A stretch of 64,000 bases of DNA from Rostratula benghalensis (Eukaryota > Chordata > Aves > Charadriiformes > Rostratulidae): the NCBI GenBank assembly GCA_013399305.1, contig VXAI01000015.1:7939076-8003075 (forward strand), read 5' to 3'. The notes beneath the pieces were generated by a model. The model ran no database searches. It had not been told where the DNA came from and saw nothing but the letters and a program-made list of their open reading frames with translations. Within the stretch, counting starts at the first letter, position 1; the number at the start of each line of letters is the position of its first letter. Both the position numbers and the translations under genes were made by a program. This document shows, piece after piece, positions 49,945-63,370 of the stretch.

Positions 49945-50308
49945 CTGGAGAAAAGGAGGCTGAGGGGGAACCTTATCATTCTCTACAACTACTGAGGTTG
50001 TAGAGAGGCAGGGGTTGGTCTTTTCTCCCACATCACAGGCAATGGGACAAGAGGAAATGTCCTCAAGTTGTGCCAAGGGAGGTTCAGGCTGGATATCAGG
50101 AAAATTTTTATTACTGAAAGGGTTATTAAGCATTGGACTGGGCTGCCCAGGGAAGGTACCATCCCTGGAGAGATTTAAAAGATGGGTTGACATAGTGCTT
50201 AGTGACAGGGGTTAGTGATGGGTTGTTTTTTTCTCGGAGTTAGGTTGATGGTTGGACTGGATGATCTCAAAAGTCCCTTCCAACCTGGACAATTGATTCC
50301 ATGATTCT
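49945..50308 (+). mobile_element. CR1 LINE fragment, sense
   Basis: The order CTGGAGAAAAGGAGGCTGAG, GGTTCAGGCTGGATATCAGG, TGGACTGGGCTGCCCAGGGA, GATGGTTGGACTGGATGATC and the terminal GATTCCATGATTCT identify a 5'-truncated CR1 3' end. It belongs to a different subfamily from the copies at 22 kb and 54 kb. Confidence 0.92.
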
Positions 50309-53300
50309 TCACAATACTCCTGCCATCCTGTGGCATTCAGTCAAAGCTTGGTTGTCACATGGAGCTCATCTCAGCTACCGGGAGCCACAGCTTTCCCCTG
50401 GGGACTGTGTTTCCAGCGAGCAGGATTTTCTGTGTGCCCCCACAGGTATTTGGGATGGGTCGCCTCCAGGTGGGATGCACCTCCAGTGGGTTGGCTGGGT
50501 GTTGGAGGTGGGATGCTGGGTACCCATACTGGGCTGTTAACAGCCTCTGCTGTGGTGCTGGAAATGAAGCCACTGCTTTCAGCTCATCTTTCCTAAAACT
50601 ATCTGTCTGCAAAGCTTGAGGTGGGCTCTCCTTGCTCGGTCTTTGCCTTGGTGACACCTTCATTAATTTAATCAATCCAGATGAAATCATATGACAGCTT
50701 GGGTGAAAAAAATCAAAACTGGGACCAGATTTGCATTAAAATGTATGGTTGAAAGTAGGCATGGCTTGGCAGAAAGTGAGTAAATAAATAGGGGGAGATT
50801 CTGACTGAGAAGCCTCTGCAAGGCTAAAATTGATGCTGTGGCACCGGAGCAGCCCACGGTCCCCATGGGGGTGGGAAGGGGCTCACCCCCACCCTGGTTC
50901 CTGCTGTGCTGATCCAGCCCCTCCTCAGGCAGCTGCACTGAGTCAGAGGTGGGAAATTACATCTGATTGTCATCCAGGTGGAGTTAATATTAGCTGGGAA
51001 CACTTCATTGCAGAACAGAATGTGGGCCTGGCAGGAACGTTGATGGGAGCTGAGAAGCAGTGGGACATCGGGGGAGGTTTTACCAGGTTGTCACAGGTAG
51101 GGAGGGTAATGCAAACCCATTTTTGCATCCTCACCCCATGCTGGAGGTGATATGTAAAGGACACCTTTCAGATGGAGGTGCTAGGCAATGAATCAAAAAC
51201 CCCTGCCAAAGATCACAGGGCTTTTTCAGACCCAGCTGACCACAGTGCTGCCCTCTCCTCCAGCAGATCAGGGCAGTGGGAGCCCAGGACCTGCCTTCAG
51301 AGCTGAATTAAGTAGCTGGAGTCGACATGGAAACTGCTGTTATCTGCTTTGAGAGAGCTGAGCAGGTTTTCTGAATCCATTATAGTTGCAGCGATAACTG
51401 ATTTCTCAGGTTTTCTGATTTCTCAGGTTTTCTGGCAGTGCTGTGAAAAAAAAAAAAAAAATCTCAACAAACTAGCTGCTTCCAAAAACTGTCAGGGCAA
51501 AAAAGACTCATCTTGATCCAGTCAAAACTGGAAAATAAAAGCGTTGGCATGTGAAAAGTGCCAAAAAAAAAAAAATACTGTTGGGTCAAAGGGAATTGCC
51601 ATTCAGGAGAAGCATTTGGAGTATTTGTAAATAGGATGGGCTGAAGGAGAGAGGAGCCTAAGAAATCCATGGGTGTCTGTATTGCTCTTCTTTGTTCTGG
51701 GGATGAGGGTCAGCATTATTAATTAAGGGCAAGATAGGCAGAGCTGAATAGCTGATCATTATCTGCCTGATAAGAGCCCTGCCATGGAAACCCTGAGTGG
51801 CACAGCCAAGATCTCAAGAGCCTCAGCAAATCAGTGCTTTATTCAGCCGGCTGACAAAGAGTATTTCCCTTTTAAAATCCAATTTATTCAGATATGCATG
51901 ACTCCGACGCAGTTGTGCAAGGTAGGTGGGATCTCCAGGGGCTGAATTCAGCACGTCCCAGTGATGGGCCTTATCTCCAAAGCTCTGCCTGTCCCCAAGG
52001 ACAGAATGTTAATGAACCCAGCTCTGCCCTCACCTTGCTGGAGTTCAGGTGCAGGCATCGCTTTCATCCCCAGCTGTTGGCTGCCCTGGGTATGCATTTA
52101 ATGGCCTGGCCTTGCAAACTGGCTGTGATCAACTAGCTGGAAAGTTTTCAGAGAAACAAGCCTTTTTGTGACAGCTAGGCAGGAGAACTAGGCAGAGAAT
52201 CCTGCCTAAGTGAAAGTTGTTCTGCCAGCCCAGAGGAAAGTAGATCAAAACACGGTGTATATACTGAATATATAGTATTTATACCCAGGACCCCTGAATC
52301 CGGCCTGAAACCGCCTTGTTTCTGCCCATTCCTAGGTGTGCAGTGATTTTAATGCATGAGCTGCTGCATCCCAGGCAGGAGGCTCAGGTTTACCCTGAAA
52401 TAGTCCTTTCCTCACAAGCTGCTTGGAACCATCCTGCCACCCCACTGCAGAGGCTCTGCTGCCCAGACAAACCACTTCTTGGTGGAGATACTGTGCTGAG
52501 TGATGCAGGAAAGTGGGGGATGCTCAGCATGGGCAGCAGAAGGAGTAAGGGCTTGTCTCAGGAGAGAGGGGTCTCAGGAGAAGCTGGGACCCCAGATTTT
52601 GTCTTTCCTTGCCAGGAAACCTCCCCACAGTTGGAATCCTGGCTTTGCTGCCTTCCCAAAGACCAGGTTTTCTTTCCAGGCTTGGCCTGTAGATAGGCTC
52701 AAAATGATTCCAGGACTTGGGGACCTTACTCCTGCGGTGGAATAAATATGGACCTGTGCTGTCCATATTGAGTGTGTGCCTTGTGTGTACAAGGAGAAAG
52801 AGCTCGCTGTGCTCTGGGCTCCCTTCCTTAGCCCTCCTTTTCCTCTCCCCTTCCCTTTGAGCTGCTTGGGCACAAGCAACAGAAATACTGAGCCCCCACT
52901 TGCTCTTTGGTGATGGGCTTGAGCAGAACTGCCTGGAACAAGGTGTGGGGAAGAAATGGAGCAACGTTTCTTGCAACAGCAGCTTTTTAATATTGGTGAA
53001 AACAGAGCCACATGTGAATAATTCAGAGCGAGATGTGATCTCAGCTTTCATATGCAAGGGGCAAACGGTTTGGTTTTTCCTTTGGCTGTGTTTGCTCAAA
53101 GCAGCAAGGTGGGGGGCTTTCACAGGTCCCAAGCACCCAGTGTGGGCTCGCTGCTCTTGCTGTTGGCTGGCCCATCCAAAAGGTGGATTCTCCTCCCTGC
53201 CTGGGGAATCCTGGCCACAAAAAACACGTGTGAACTTCTAAAAAACCCAGTGGTCTCCCCATCGTTAATCGTCTTGACCCGCAGGCTGCTCTGGGCTGCA

Positions 53301-53797
53301 TCCCCGCTGGGTGCAGCTCTCATTAGAGAGCAGAAGCACGAAGCAAAGCACGTTTTATTAACTGTCTGCCGAATTAAAAGGGAAAAACGAAACCCAGAGG
53401 GGTCCCTGGTGCAGGGGTGCTGAGCCAGCGGGTGCAGGTGACACCTCTCGGTGCTCATGAAGCTGGTCCTGTGCCCAGGAGGCTCTCCCGAAGATAGAAC
53501 ATTATCGATTGCTTTTGTTTTACAAGCAATGTCAACGTGATAATATTTGGCAGCAACATTAATGCTGAAATATGAGCTGCACTTGGGCCTTTCTATATTT
53601 AATTGTTTGAAAAATGACACGGGGAAGGGATTTGTGCCCTGGTAATCTGCATATCTGTCAGACGGTGCTGCCAGCGGCGCAGGCAGATGCTGATTAACAG
53701 GCTGGGGACCTGCCAGGGGCTGGGGGGATGCTGCTGGTGCTACACAACCCATGTGTCACCCCACACCTTCCTGGACCCCATCATCTCCCTTCCTCAT

Positions 53798-54206
53798 TGG
53801 TGAAGGGCCTGGAGAACAAGTCATGTGAAGAGCGGTTGAAGGAGCTGGGAGTGTTGAGTTGGAGGAAGAGGAGGCTGAGGGGAGACCTCGTTGCTCTCTA
53901 CAACTCCTTGTGAAAGGACATTGCAGAGAGGTTGGTGCTGGTCTCTTCTCACAGGGAATTAGTGATGAATGAGAGGAAATGGCTTCAAGCAGCACAAGGG
54001 TAGATTTAGGCTGGACATTAGGAAAGAGTTTTTCTCAGAAAGAGTGGTCAGACCCTGGAATAGGCTGCCAAGGGAGGGGGTGGAGTCCCCATCCCTGAAT
54101 GTGATGTGGTGCTGGGGGATGTGGTGTAGAGGAGAACTTTGTAAAGTAGGGCAGATGGTTGGACTGGACGATCCCAAGGGTCTTTTCCAACCTGGATGAT
54201 TCTATA
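53798..54206 (+). mobile_element. CR1 LINE fragment, sense
   Basis: It runs from GGCCTGGAGAACAAGTC to CCTGGATGATTCTAT and contains the standard CR1 3' motifs. It is 5'-truncated and closely resembles the copy at 21960-22331 in the same orientation, including a shared GGGGGATGTGGTGTA/GGGGGATCTGGTGTA segment. Confidence 0.92.
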
Positions 54207-57200
54207 AAAAATCCTCATGGTCCTGCAGCACCCACAGAGCAAGCAAGGGTGCTGCTAAGTTTCCTGTGCTCATGGAAGTGGCTGGGGCAGAGCGTGATGG
54301 GGAGAATGCAGGGATGTGGGGGCAGTGGGTGCACTGGAGCAATCCATCCATAGCAATGGCCACCAGCGGTGGTGGTGCAACGTTTATTTGTCCCAGTTTA
54401 TCTCCTGAGTCGTCTTCTCCTAATCAACTTGAAACACTTGTTCAACATCCTACGTGGGGAGCCTGGGAGAAAGGCAGCGTGCAGAGGGAGGTAGAATTTA
54501 AATCCAACATGGACTTACGATGAAATAGAGCTAAAAATTACTATCCCTGTGCCAAGCAGTTGCAGTCAAAAAGCATGGGAGAGGCACCATCAAGGGGATG
54601 CTGGTCTGTCCCTGGGGTGAGGGGAGGCACATTTGCCCCAGGGGATTGGTACCTCTGTCTAGGACCCGATTTTGGACGGGGGGGAGTGAAAGGTGGCATA
54701 GGAGTTGTGGTGTGGGCCAAGCCAAAAGCTTAATGAAAAGCCTCACGTGTATTTCCAGCCCTAGGGGTGCAGGGGGGCTCCTCAGTGGAGCGTCTGGGGG
54801 CTAGCGTGCCCCCCAACACTCGGCATCACGCCTGTGCTGGAGCACTGGGCTGGCCTGTGGCCAGTGCCTCTCAGCCCCTGGCAGGACGGGGCTTTGAGGG
54901 CTGTTGGCAGCAGGTTGGTTTAATCAGCAAAGTGCAGGAGAGAGGAGATGTGGCAGGTCACCTTGGCCACTCGGCCGCCTGCGGCACATCCTTCCTCTGA
55001 CCGAACCCAGCGGGTCCATCTCACACCATCTCCTCTTCCCCCACTGCTCACCCCCATCTTTGACCCAGCAGCACAGCAAGGACCTCACCATCACCCCTCC
55101 TTACACCCCCTGACCCGACAGCTCTCTCCAGCTTTGGCTGCCACCTGTGCTTCCCTTCCTCCACTTCATCTTTGGGGGTTTTTTGTTGGTTTTTTTTTTG
55201 TTGTTTTTTTATATTTTTAATTTTGTTTTTTTATTGCTCCTGAGAGGGCCAATTGACAGTGGTTTTATTACGCTTGTTTGAAAACACCTTGAAGCATAAA
55301 TCAGAAGCCACTGGTGCCTTTACTGTTCCCCACTGGCCTCCCAGGGCTTGCTCAGCCCTGTCTGGATGGCAGGAGGTCTGCAAAAGCCAGGACTAAAACC
55401 AGCAGGAGCACTTGGTGCCCCCCAAGTTTTGGCAGATATTTGGAGGGGCAGTTTCCCTGGCATTGCCAATAAGTGGTTTGGGGAGCAGCCCTGGCAGGTG
55501 TCCTCATCTGCATGCTGTCCCCAGAGGAGGGGGTGGCATTCCCAGGGTGACAGCCGAGGTGACAACAGCTCAGCCAGAGGCTTTGACCCTCCACAAGTGC
55601 AAACCCAGAAGTAATCAACCTAATTTGCAAGATGAGCCAGGAACATCACTGTTGGCTTCTCTTGCAGATGATGGAAAAGGCTCAGGGACAAATCCTTGTG
55701 TGGAGGAACTGTATTTTCCTGCAGGCCAGGGCTCACCAGCCATCTCCAGGGACTCAGGAGCAACCAGGGAACCCAGCTGGGGTCTGCTGCCCTTCCTAAG
55801 CACTTCAACAGCATTAAGCTGACAAAAATGGTTTTAAAACCTGCTCTTCTCAGCTGCAGCACTTCCAGCTCCGTCAGACCAGAGTGACATCCACCTGGCA
55901 CTTAAGCAATTTGGTGAATTAACAGCTCAGGCCGGATGCGGGCAGGTGCCTTGGACTGATTTTCAGCCCTCATGTGCCATCCACCACGGGCATGTCCCAA
56001 TAAATCCTCGGGGACAGCTGAGAGCGTTTCTAGCGGCGTTGGGGCTTGGCGACTCGGTATGTGCCAAGATGCCATCAAGGCCACCTTGAACTTCACGGTT
56101 GCCACTTGAAATGTCACAGAGGTGGCAGAAAGCCAGCGCAGATCCCTCTTCTCGAGGGAGGAGCACATCTGAGCTGCTGGGGTGAAGATGATCATCGGTG
56201 TGGGGTTTGGTTTGTGGCTGCTGCTCCTTCTCCCAGGGACCTGGGCACGGGGCCATATGTCAGCCCCTGGGTGCTGCCATCCTGGGTGATGCGGCTGTTG
56301 GCAGCACTGGTGACAGACTCACACGGGAAATATGATGAGGTGGAACCCCATCAATCTGCTTTAGCATGTGGAAAGGTCAGTCTTTCCCTGACTGGAAATG
56401 TGGTGACCTAAAACCACCCCTCCTTCAGTGCTGGTGAATTGCCCACCTCTGCACAGGGGGACTTTCGGGTGTTAGTGTGGAAAAGGAGCATTTTTTAAAC
56501 GTGGCAACTTATTTATGTCTTTTTTCCTCAGCTTGGAAAGGGACATTTTTAAACACAGCAATTTATTTATGATTTTGTCTCCCTCCCCCCTTTTTGTTTT
56601 ATTTCTGATTTTAGGCAGATACTTATCAGGGCAAGGTGTGACCGGTCCATGGATCTATTGCTGCTGAGACGATGACAGCAGCACCCAGCCAGCAGATCTG
56701 GGGTTCCTCCCACCTCGTGCTGGTGCCACAGCCCTGTGGGGGGACAAGGGACAATGTGTGCCAGCCCCACAGGGCGTGGGGAGGGAGGGAAGAAGGGCAC
56801 TGCTGCAGGAGCTCGCCCAAGGAAGAATTTCCCAGCACAGCCAAGCACTCACTCCTGCTTCTGAGTCCTCATTTGCTCCATCAGCAAATGGGCCCTGCTC
56901 GAGCTGAATAATTCAGGCTCTGCAGTGGCTGCTGGTCCCACTGGGCACACAGCACCATCGGAGAATGCCAACGAGGCCGGTGCTGCAGAGCAGCAACAGC
57001 AGCCGCCTTTTGGGTCCAGAAAGCTGAAAACTGAATCCTCACCCCCACTCAACCCGTGCCACCCTGATCTGCGGGGTATGTCCCCCTCCCAACCGCATTT
57101 TGAAACCCCAGGAGCCAAGCTGCATGGTCGAGGATGAGGTGCTAGCACAGCAAATCTGCTCCTGGCTGGCTGCTATGAGAAAGATGCGTTTGATGTTGTA

Positions 57201-58108
57201 ACCTTGGGGACCTGAGTGATGACACGAGGTGGTTTAAGGACAAGGAGCAGCCAAGGAGCTGGTGGGCAAATAGTCCCTGTCTCCAGATCCTGGTCACTGT
57301 GGTTCAAGAGATGCCATGATGTTGGAGGAGAGCTGAGCCCCCCTGGGTTGTCCTTGCAGAATCCCTACCCCTGCTCTCCCTGGGCTCCTCCTGGACCAGG
57401 GCTTTGCTGGGGGGATGCTCCCGGTGTCTCGTGGTGGAGAGGCAGATGTCACATCCCTGCGGAGAGGTGGCAGCCATGGAAGGGATGGAGGGTTGGTGCT
57501 CAGCCTGAGAAGCAGAAGCATGGAGGCTGCAGCTGAGGCAAAGCTCTTTTGTGCCCCCAGTTTTGTGGAGCCATCCCCAAGCTGTGCTGCAATGCTCCTA
57601 TGAAACTGCAGGGGTGATGGGTTCACGAACCCCTCGCTGTCAGCTCCAGCCATCCCTGCGGCGTCAAACAGAGCCGGATCCTTCCAAGTCTGATGTATAA
57701 TTTGTGTGCTGGGAAAAAAAAAAAAACAAACACCAAAACCAAACCAAAACCAAAACATGCTTGGTGCTGGGGTGGGATGGAGTGAGACAGAAACCATCCC
57801 TGCTCCTCAGTGGGTCTGTTGCTCTGGGCCAAAGAAGTGCTGGTGGAGCTGGGATTGTGGTCCTGAGTGGCACATCATGGAGTATCAAATGGGGTATCAA
57901 ACAGTGCTGAGAATCCTGTGGCTCGGGCAGCCATCCCTCCTGCAGCTGATGGAGCTGTCAGCATCACTGCCCCATTTTCTGGATGAAACAGGCCGTGTAT
58001 GAAATAATTTGCAGAGAATCATTAACCTAATGATGGAGGCTTTGGATAAACGGCTTAGCCTGGCTGTGGGGAAAACGGGCTTAATAACTGCTCTGGAGGG
58101 AGAAAGAC

Positions 58109-58128
58109 AAAAAAAAAAAAAAAAAAAA
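58109..58128 (+). repeat. Poly(A) tract
   Basis: An uninterrupted run of about 20 A is followed by GAAGAAAG. No LINE or processed gene is recognisable next to it. Confidence 0.9.
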
Positions 58129-59759
58129 GAAGAAAGTGGAAGGAATGGTGGTGGGGTCAAGGAGACACTGAGGTCAACGCTGGGGTCTGCTACCAGCCCC
58201 CTGAGCCTGGTGGTTCTCAGCTCCATCCCACCCCTCTCCTTCATCCCAGAGGCGGGAAGGGAGCAGGAATGGGGTGTGAGCACCAGAATCCCACCCAGCC
58301 GAGGGATTAATGGATAAAACCCCAGGATCACATCCCAGCACTGCTCCGGGACCAATGGGGAAACTAAAAAACAGCTCCAGCACCTCAAATATTGGAGTTT
58401 TGAGAAAACTTTGTGCTAAATGAAATGTGGAAGGTCTTTTTGGCAGAGCTGAACGGTTTTCCCAGAGAGGTTTCACCTTGCCCTGAGAGCAAAGACTTGT
58501 GTGTACCTGGGATGGGGCAGCTGTGAAAAGTACTGAGTGACCTCAAAAAAGAGTTCTGAAGTGTGGGGGAAGCCCTTCTCCTTCCCCTACATAAATGGAT
58601 GCTGAAAGCAGGGCCACGGGGACACCCTTGATGGCACTGGAGGGTGTTGCTCCCCCCTCCCCCCCTCCAGGCCGGGGAGCCCTGTGTGTCCTGGGAGTGA
58701 AGATTTGCTGGGACACAGTGATATTTTAGAAATTTGCTTCCTTTCCATTTTGCAGTGAAAACCTGCAAAAACTTTGGAAGAGCAGCAGTGGAAATGGTTT
58801 GCTTGGTGCCACGCCACCGCCACACCAGGAGCACATCCCAGAGCTTGGGAGGGAGGTGGGGGCGACATTGGGTGACATTGGGTGCCCTCACCGCCTCCCC
58901 AGCCCCAGAGTGACAGCAGTGGCGCTGCACAGGGTGTAAAATCATATCCATGGCCCCCGTGTTCCTCTTCCCCACTTTGAGGGAGAGCTTTGATGAATGC
59001 CACAGCAGCTCTGCTCCAGTTTGGGGACCAGAACCAAGCCCTCCACCCCCACTTGGGGTGTGCAGCACCGTGGCTTTGTACCCTCTGGCACATTTTGGGG
59101 ATGCATCTCCCTGGGGTGAGAGGAGCCAGGTGTGTGGGACACTAAGGATCCCACTGCTAGCACCCAAAAGGAGACTCAGGTGAAGGCAGGACCTCAGCAG
59201 GCAGCTGCCTGCAGCCCTGGCACTGACCCTGCCATCCTGCCATCTGCTTTCCATCCCCTCTGGCACTAATGGCTCCGCCTTGGATCACTGTCAGGGATAA
59301 TTCGAGGAGGGTGCAGCAGACACTGGCAGCTCCTGTCTCATCTCACTGCTGCATAGCGGGGGCTGGGGGGGAGGGCAGGTACTTCAGGATGGTCCTTCTT
59401 TGCCACAAGTGGAGCTGGACCCCTGGGATGCTGGGTGCTGGGAGCCCACAGCCTCAGAAGTCTGCGGGAAGCACAGCGACGCTGCAGGGAATTCAAATCA
59501 CTTCACCGTGGGAGTCGGCAGCGGGCAGGAAGAAGTTTGGGGAGAAATACTCCCATTTACGTACAGCAATTGTGCCAGACAAGCAGGTTTTGACAAGAAG
59601 CTGTGAAGAGGCAGAGGAAAGAGGAATGCCACCGGCTTTCATCTTTATGCCTTTTCGCAATTTTTATGTCTGAATCAGAATTAACTTTTGAGCTGGAAAA
59701 GCACTAACCGCTGATAATTGAGCCCAAAATGCATCGGTCTCAACGTTAGATGTCATCCC

Positions 59760-60240
59760 CCCCACACACCCGTTCAGTCCCTGGCCCTATTATTTTAAAT
59801 TGATGCAATTATTCATCTTGCAGAGTAATATATTTTTTGTTCTCTGGTGCCCAGCAGACCTTAAAGCAGAACAAATGCTTTAATAAAATCGTGATGGTGC
59901 TTCCTGGAAGCCAGAGCGCCGGGTTATTAAGAAGAGGACCAGGTTTGGGAATCTTTAATAAATTATTGCCTATTATTTATTTCTTGCAACATATCTATAT
60001 GATTAGTAAATGTTTTCTGTTCACTGATTAACTTTGTTTATTTCTTAATTAGGTTTAGCACCGTCTGTCTCATAGTTACGAAATAATTGTTTGATTAATG
60101 TGCTTGAATTTACATTTTCATTAAGCCCCCAAATCAGTTCTGTACCAATTAGCCACGCCGTAACATGAAGATCTGGGACATTAGAATGACAATTTTAGCC
60201 CATTAAGTAATAACTGTTATATTGATTAGTGATAATGGAG
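59760..60240. promoter_or_regulatory. AT-rich block, strongest candidate enhancer in the window
   Basis: Nearly 480 bp of AT-rich unique sequence is packed with ATTA/TAAT cores (for example TTCTTAATTAGG near 60043, GATTAATGTG near 60093, ACCAATTAGCC near 60144) and lacks the repetition of a simple repeat. It sits between GC-rich flanks. This is the composition of deeply conserved developmental enhancers, but conservation was not tested. Confidence 0.35.
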
Positions 60241-60633
60241 CACAGGCAGTAAATCCACGTTTGGCTGAGTTACAGCATCCCGGGGGGTGATGTTGGGGGG
60301 GGATGATGGTTGCACCCCCGCAGCATCCACTGCTCCCTGATGGTCCAGCTCCCTTTTGCCACTGGCTGGTGATTAAGTGGCTTTAATTAATTCTTTCAAT
60401 TTGGGCATAAGGGTGAGGATGTTAGATTTTGATGCTGTGGTACATTTTTGGCTGATGCTTCCAGCTGGAGCAGGCAGTTTGGGTGAGATACACCAAAATG
60501 AGAGTTGAGCTGGCCTGTGTCTTCCCAGGAGGCTGTGCTCTGAGTAAGCTGGGACTCTCAATTAGTAATTAGTAACGATGGTGAAATTAACACTTCCCTT
60601 TCAATGTGCTATGCCTTATGGGACCAAGAAGGA

Positions 60634-60707
60634 ATGGGATGGGATAGATTGGGATGGGATGGGATGGGATGGGATGGGATGGGGATGGGATTAGAGATGG
60701 GGATGGG
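60634..60707 (+). repeat. (GGGAT)n tandem repeat
   Basis: A pentanucleotide array of GGGAT/TGGGA units with a few interruptions, ending in GGGATGGGA variants. Confidence 0.93.
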
Positions 60708-62709
60708 GTCAAGGACAGGAAAACAGACAGGGAAACAGAATGCTGGAACATCAGCTAAGGAACAGAAACAGGAATGGGCATGAAGACAGGAAGGGGCACA
60801 AAGACAGAGAGGGGGACACTGCCAAGGGGATGACTTGGCTGCTGACCCCGAAGGAGGTGAGACAACTGCTGGGTTGTGTCAGCCGCAGCCAGAAACGTGC
60901 CTGGAGATGCTTCTCCACTGGGGAGGAGGAGGAGGCTGGGGACAAACAAACCATTTTCCTTTCTCCTAGGGGGCATGCCAGCCTGTGAGGATGTGACCCT
61001 GGTACGGCTTTACAGCTAGTAACACTCCGGAAGAGCTGGTGTGAGAATGAGTTACTATATTTGCTCTCATCACAACTGTGGTGCTTTTTTTCTTTTTCTT
61101 TTTTTTTTTTTTTTTTTCTATGCTGGATTCTGCTCTCAAAAACTAGGACACAGCCATTACACGTGTCTGCTCCAAAGCTACAGTAATCTCCTGCCATCAG
61201 TCCTGTGTGCTGGCAGCCCTCTGGCCAGGGAGCAGTGGGCAGGGGTTTGCTGGGTGCCTGAGCCCTCCTTGGGCTCTGGATCTGGTGCTGCCGGCAGCTC
61301 AGCTGCAGCAAGGGGGGTCTGGAGGGGATGGTCACCCTCAGGGAATCCCTAGGACCTTGGCCCTTTGGCAGAGCTGGGGCATTGCAGGACCCTGCAGCAG
61401 TGCCACTTGCGCTTGGGGACCACAGGGCAGTGATGGCCACGAGTCCCTTCAGCTCTCCCACTCACGATGCCACAGCTCTGGCCACAGCCAGCTGGCAGAT
61501 CAAAACCAGGTTGTGGTTTTTTTCCTGAAAATAGGTGAATAGGTAGGAAAGCAAAGGCTGTGGCATGAGACCCTTCCTAGACATCTTTGGGGTGAGGGTG
61601 TGTCACTGACTGCCATCACTACAGCACTTCTGTCCCTCTAAATATATAAATAGCATATATACATACTTCAACTAGGTGTTTTTTTTCCCTTACAAGCCCT
61701 GTTTCCATGAGTTGGTGGGCGCTGCTTTGCCTGGGAAGTCTTTTCTCTTTTTCTTCCTTTTTTGGTTTAAACCAGCAATTAACTCCCTTTTACTGGAGGA
61801 GGGGAGGAATGCACCCAGACAAGGATACCAGCGGGGAAATGGGAGCAGCAGAAAGGAATAACAGCGGCAGATGATGCAGAGGGAAGCTCGGGCTGTGATG
61901 GGCACTGAAGGGTGGTTGGTGTGAAAACTGGGTGGCAAGTAGCAGCTCTGAGCTGTGCAGTCCCAAAAAAAGCTTTCCAGCCCCAAACTCGCAGAGTTTT
62001 GGCTGCCTTCTGTGTCCCCATCCCTGAGCTGCAGGTGTCTCATCAGGATGAGGGGTTTTTTCCCTATCTCCAAGGGGAATTTCTTCCTGCAATGCCCAGA
62101 GCTACATCCCAGGGTGGGAGACCTGTGGGACTGGGACCAGGACCAGGATAAGGACTAGGACTGAGACCAGGATCAGGGCTGTGGCTGTGCTGGGTCTCAG
62201 GCAGGTCTGAGCAGCCTGCAGCAGACAGCCCTGGGGCAGTGCTGGTTTGGGGGTGGAAGTAAAGACAGGACAGCACCATCCAGGACAAACTGTGGCTCCA
62301 TCAGAGCCAGGCTGGCTGCCTGGGGCAGGATGCAGCCCTGGAGCAGTCAGCTCTGTGTGCAGGCAGGGGGACCCTGTGCTGTCCCTCCCCCTGTCCTGCC
62401 CCCATGCTAGTCTTCAACCCCAGCACACACAGAGCTGCTGGCCTGGCCATTCTTGAAAGCCACCTTATTCTCCAGTATAGGCACTGGGTATTTTACTGGT
62501 AATTAATTTGCTATATGTCATAGGCCTTGGGCACACTGGGGAATGGCTGAAATAGTCATTCTCTTCCGTACAGGAACAAGCAGACCTGGACTTAATGGGT
62601 TTTATTCTCCCTTCAGTGCATTAACATTGATGGGAATTATCAGCAGAAGTCTCCCAGGCATCATTTGGAGGGGGGCAGCCCTTACTGAGCTCTGCTCCCA
62701 GCTAGATGT

Positions 62710-62776
62710 GTAGTAGTAGTAGTAGTAGTAACAATAATAATAATAAAAAATAACAAAAATAAATAAAAATAAAATA
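62710..62776 (+). repeat. (TAG)n and (AAT)n simple repeat
   Basis: About seven TAG units pass into ATA/ATAA repeats and then A-rich sequence. Confidence 0.93.
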
Positions 62777-63284
62777 CAATGGCCACCTTCAACATAAGGG
62801 AAATGGCTCTGGATTGAACAGGCTTTGGGTTTTTTTTCTTTTGCAAGAAAGGAGAGGAGAGCTGCACATCTGCCAAGTGGCTGTTCCATCCCTGTGCCAG
62901 CCTTAATTTCCAAAATGGGGCTGGATGAAGCCCCATGGGAGCCAGCCCCTGCACCCTTGCCCAGACCCTTGGATGCTCCTCACCAGCGTGGAGGAGGTCA
63001 GAGCAAAGCCCTCCACCAGTGGCAATTGCTGACTCTTGCCATGCAGGAGCTGCCGGGGTAGGATGACAAAATGGGGTGAAAATGGGGATTTTGGAAGGTT
63101 TTCATAAGTTTCCCTGTTCCAAGCAGGGCTGGCCTCGCCTCTCTCTGCCCCATCTTTTCCCCATCCAGCAGCATCTCGGGTTCAAACCAGACCGAGGGAA
63201 GGCGAGGAGCATCTCCAGCTTCTGCTGTTCTGCCGCCGCAGCGCTCGGCACCGCCTGGCACAGCACGGGGGAGCAGCCGGCTCA

Positions 63285-63370
63285 TTTATCAGCCGCCGCC
63301 AAATGAAGATGCCGAAAATCCCCTTAGCAGAGCCAGGCGAAGTGATTTCGCCTCCGGGTCTCCTTCTCCG
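63285..63370. promoter_or_regulatory. Candidate conserved element
   Basis: The segment from TTTATCAGCCGCCGCCAAAT to GAAGTGATTTCGCC is CpG-containing, non-repetitive and unlike the surrounding diverged GC-rich sequence. Neighbouring sequence to 63540 is also CpG-rich. It could be a small regulatory element or part of a distant gene's 5' region. Confidence 0.2.

Noticed and set aside
52524..53132. 202-codon minus-strand open frame
   Set aside because: No domain or compositional sign of coding sequence, and an overlapping 145-codon frame is also open on the same strand.
58385..59266. 293-codon minus-strand open frame
   Set aside because: No family resemblance, no supporting splice pattern and repetitive composition. 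Treated as chance.
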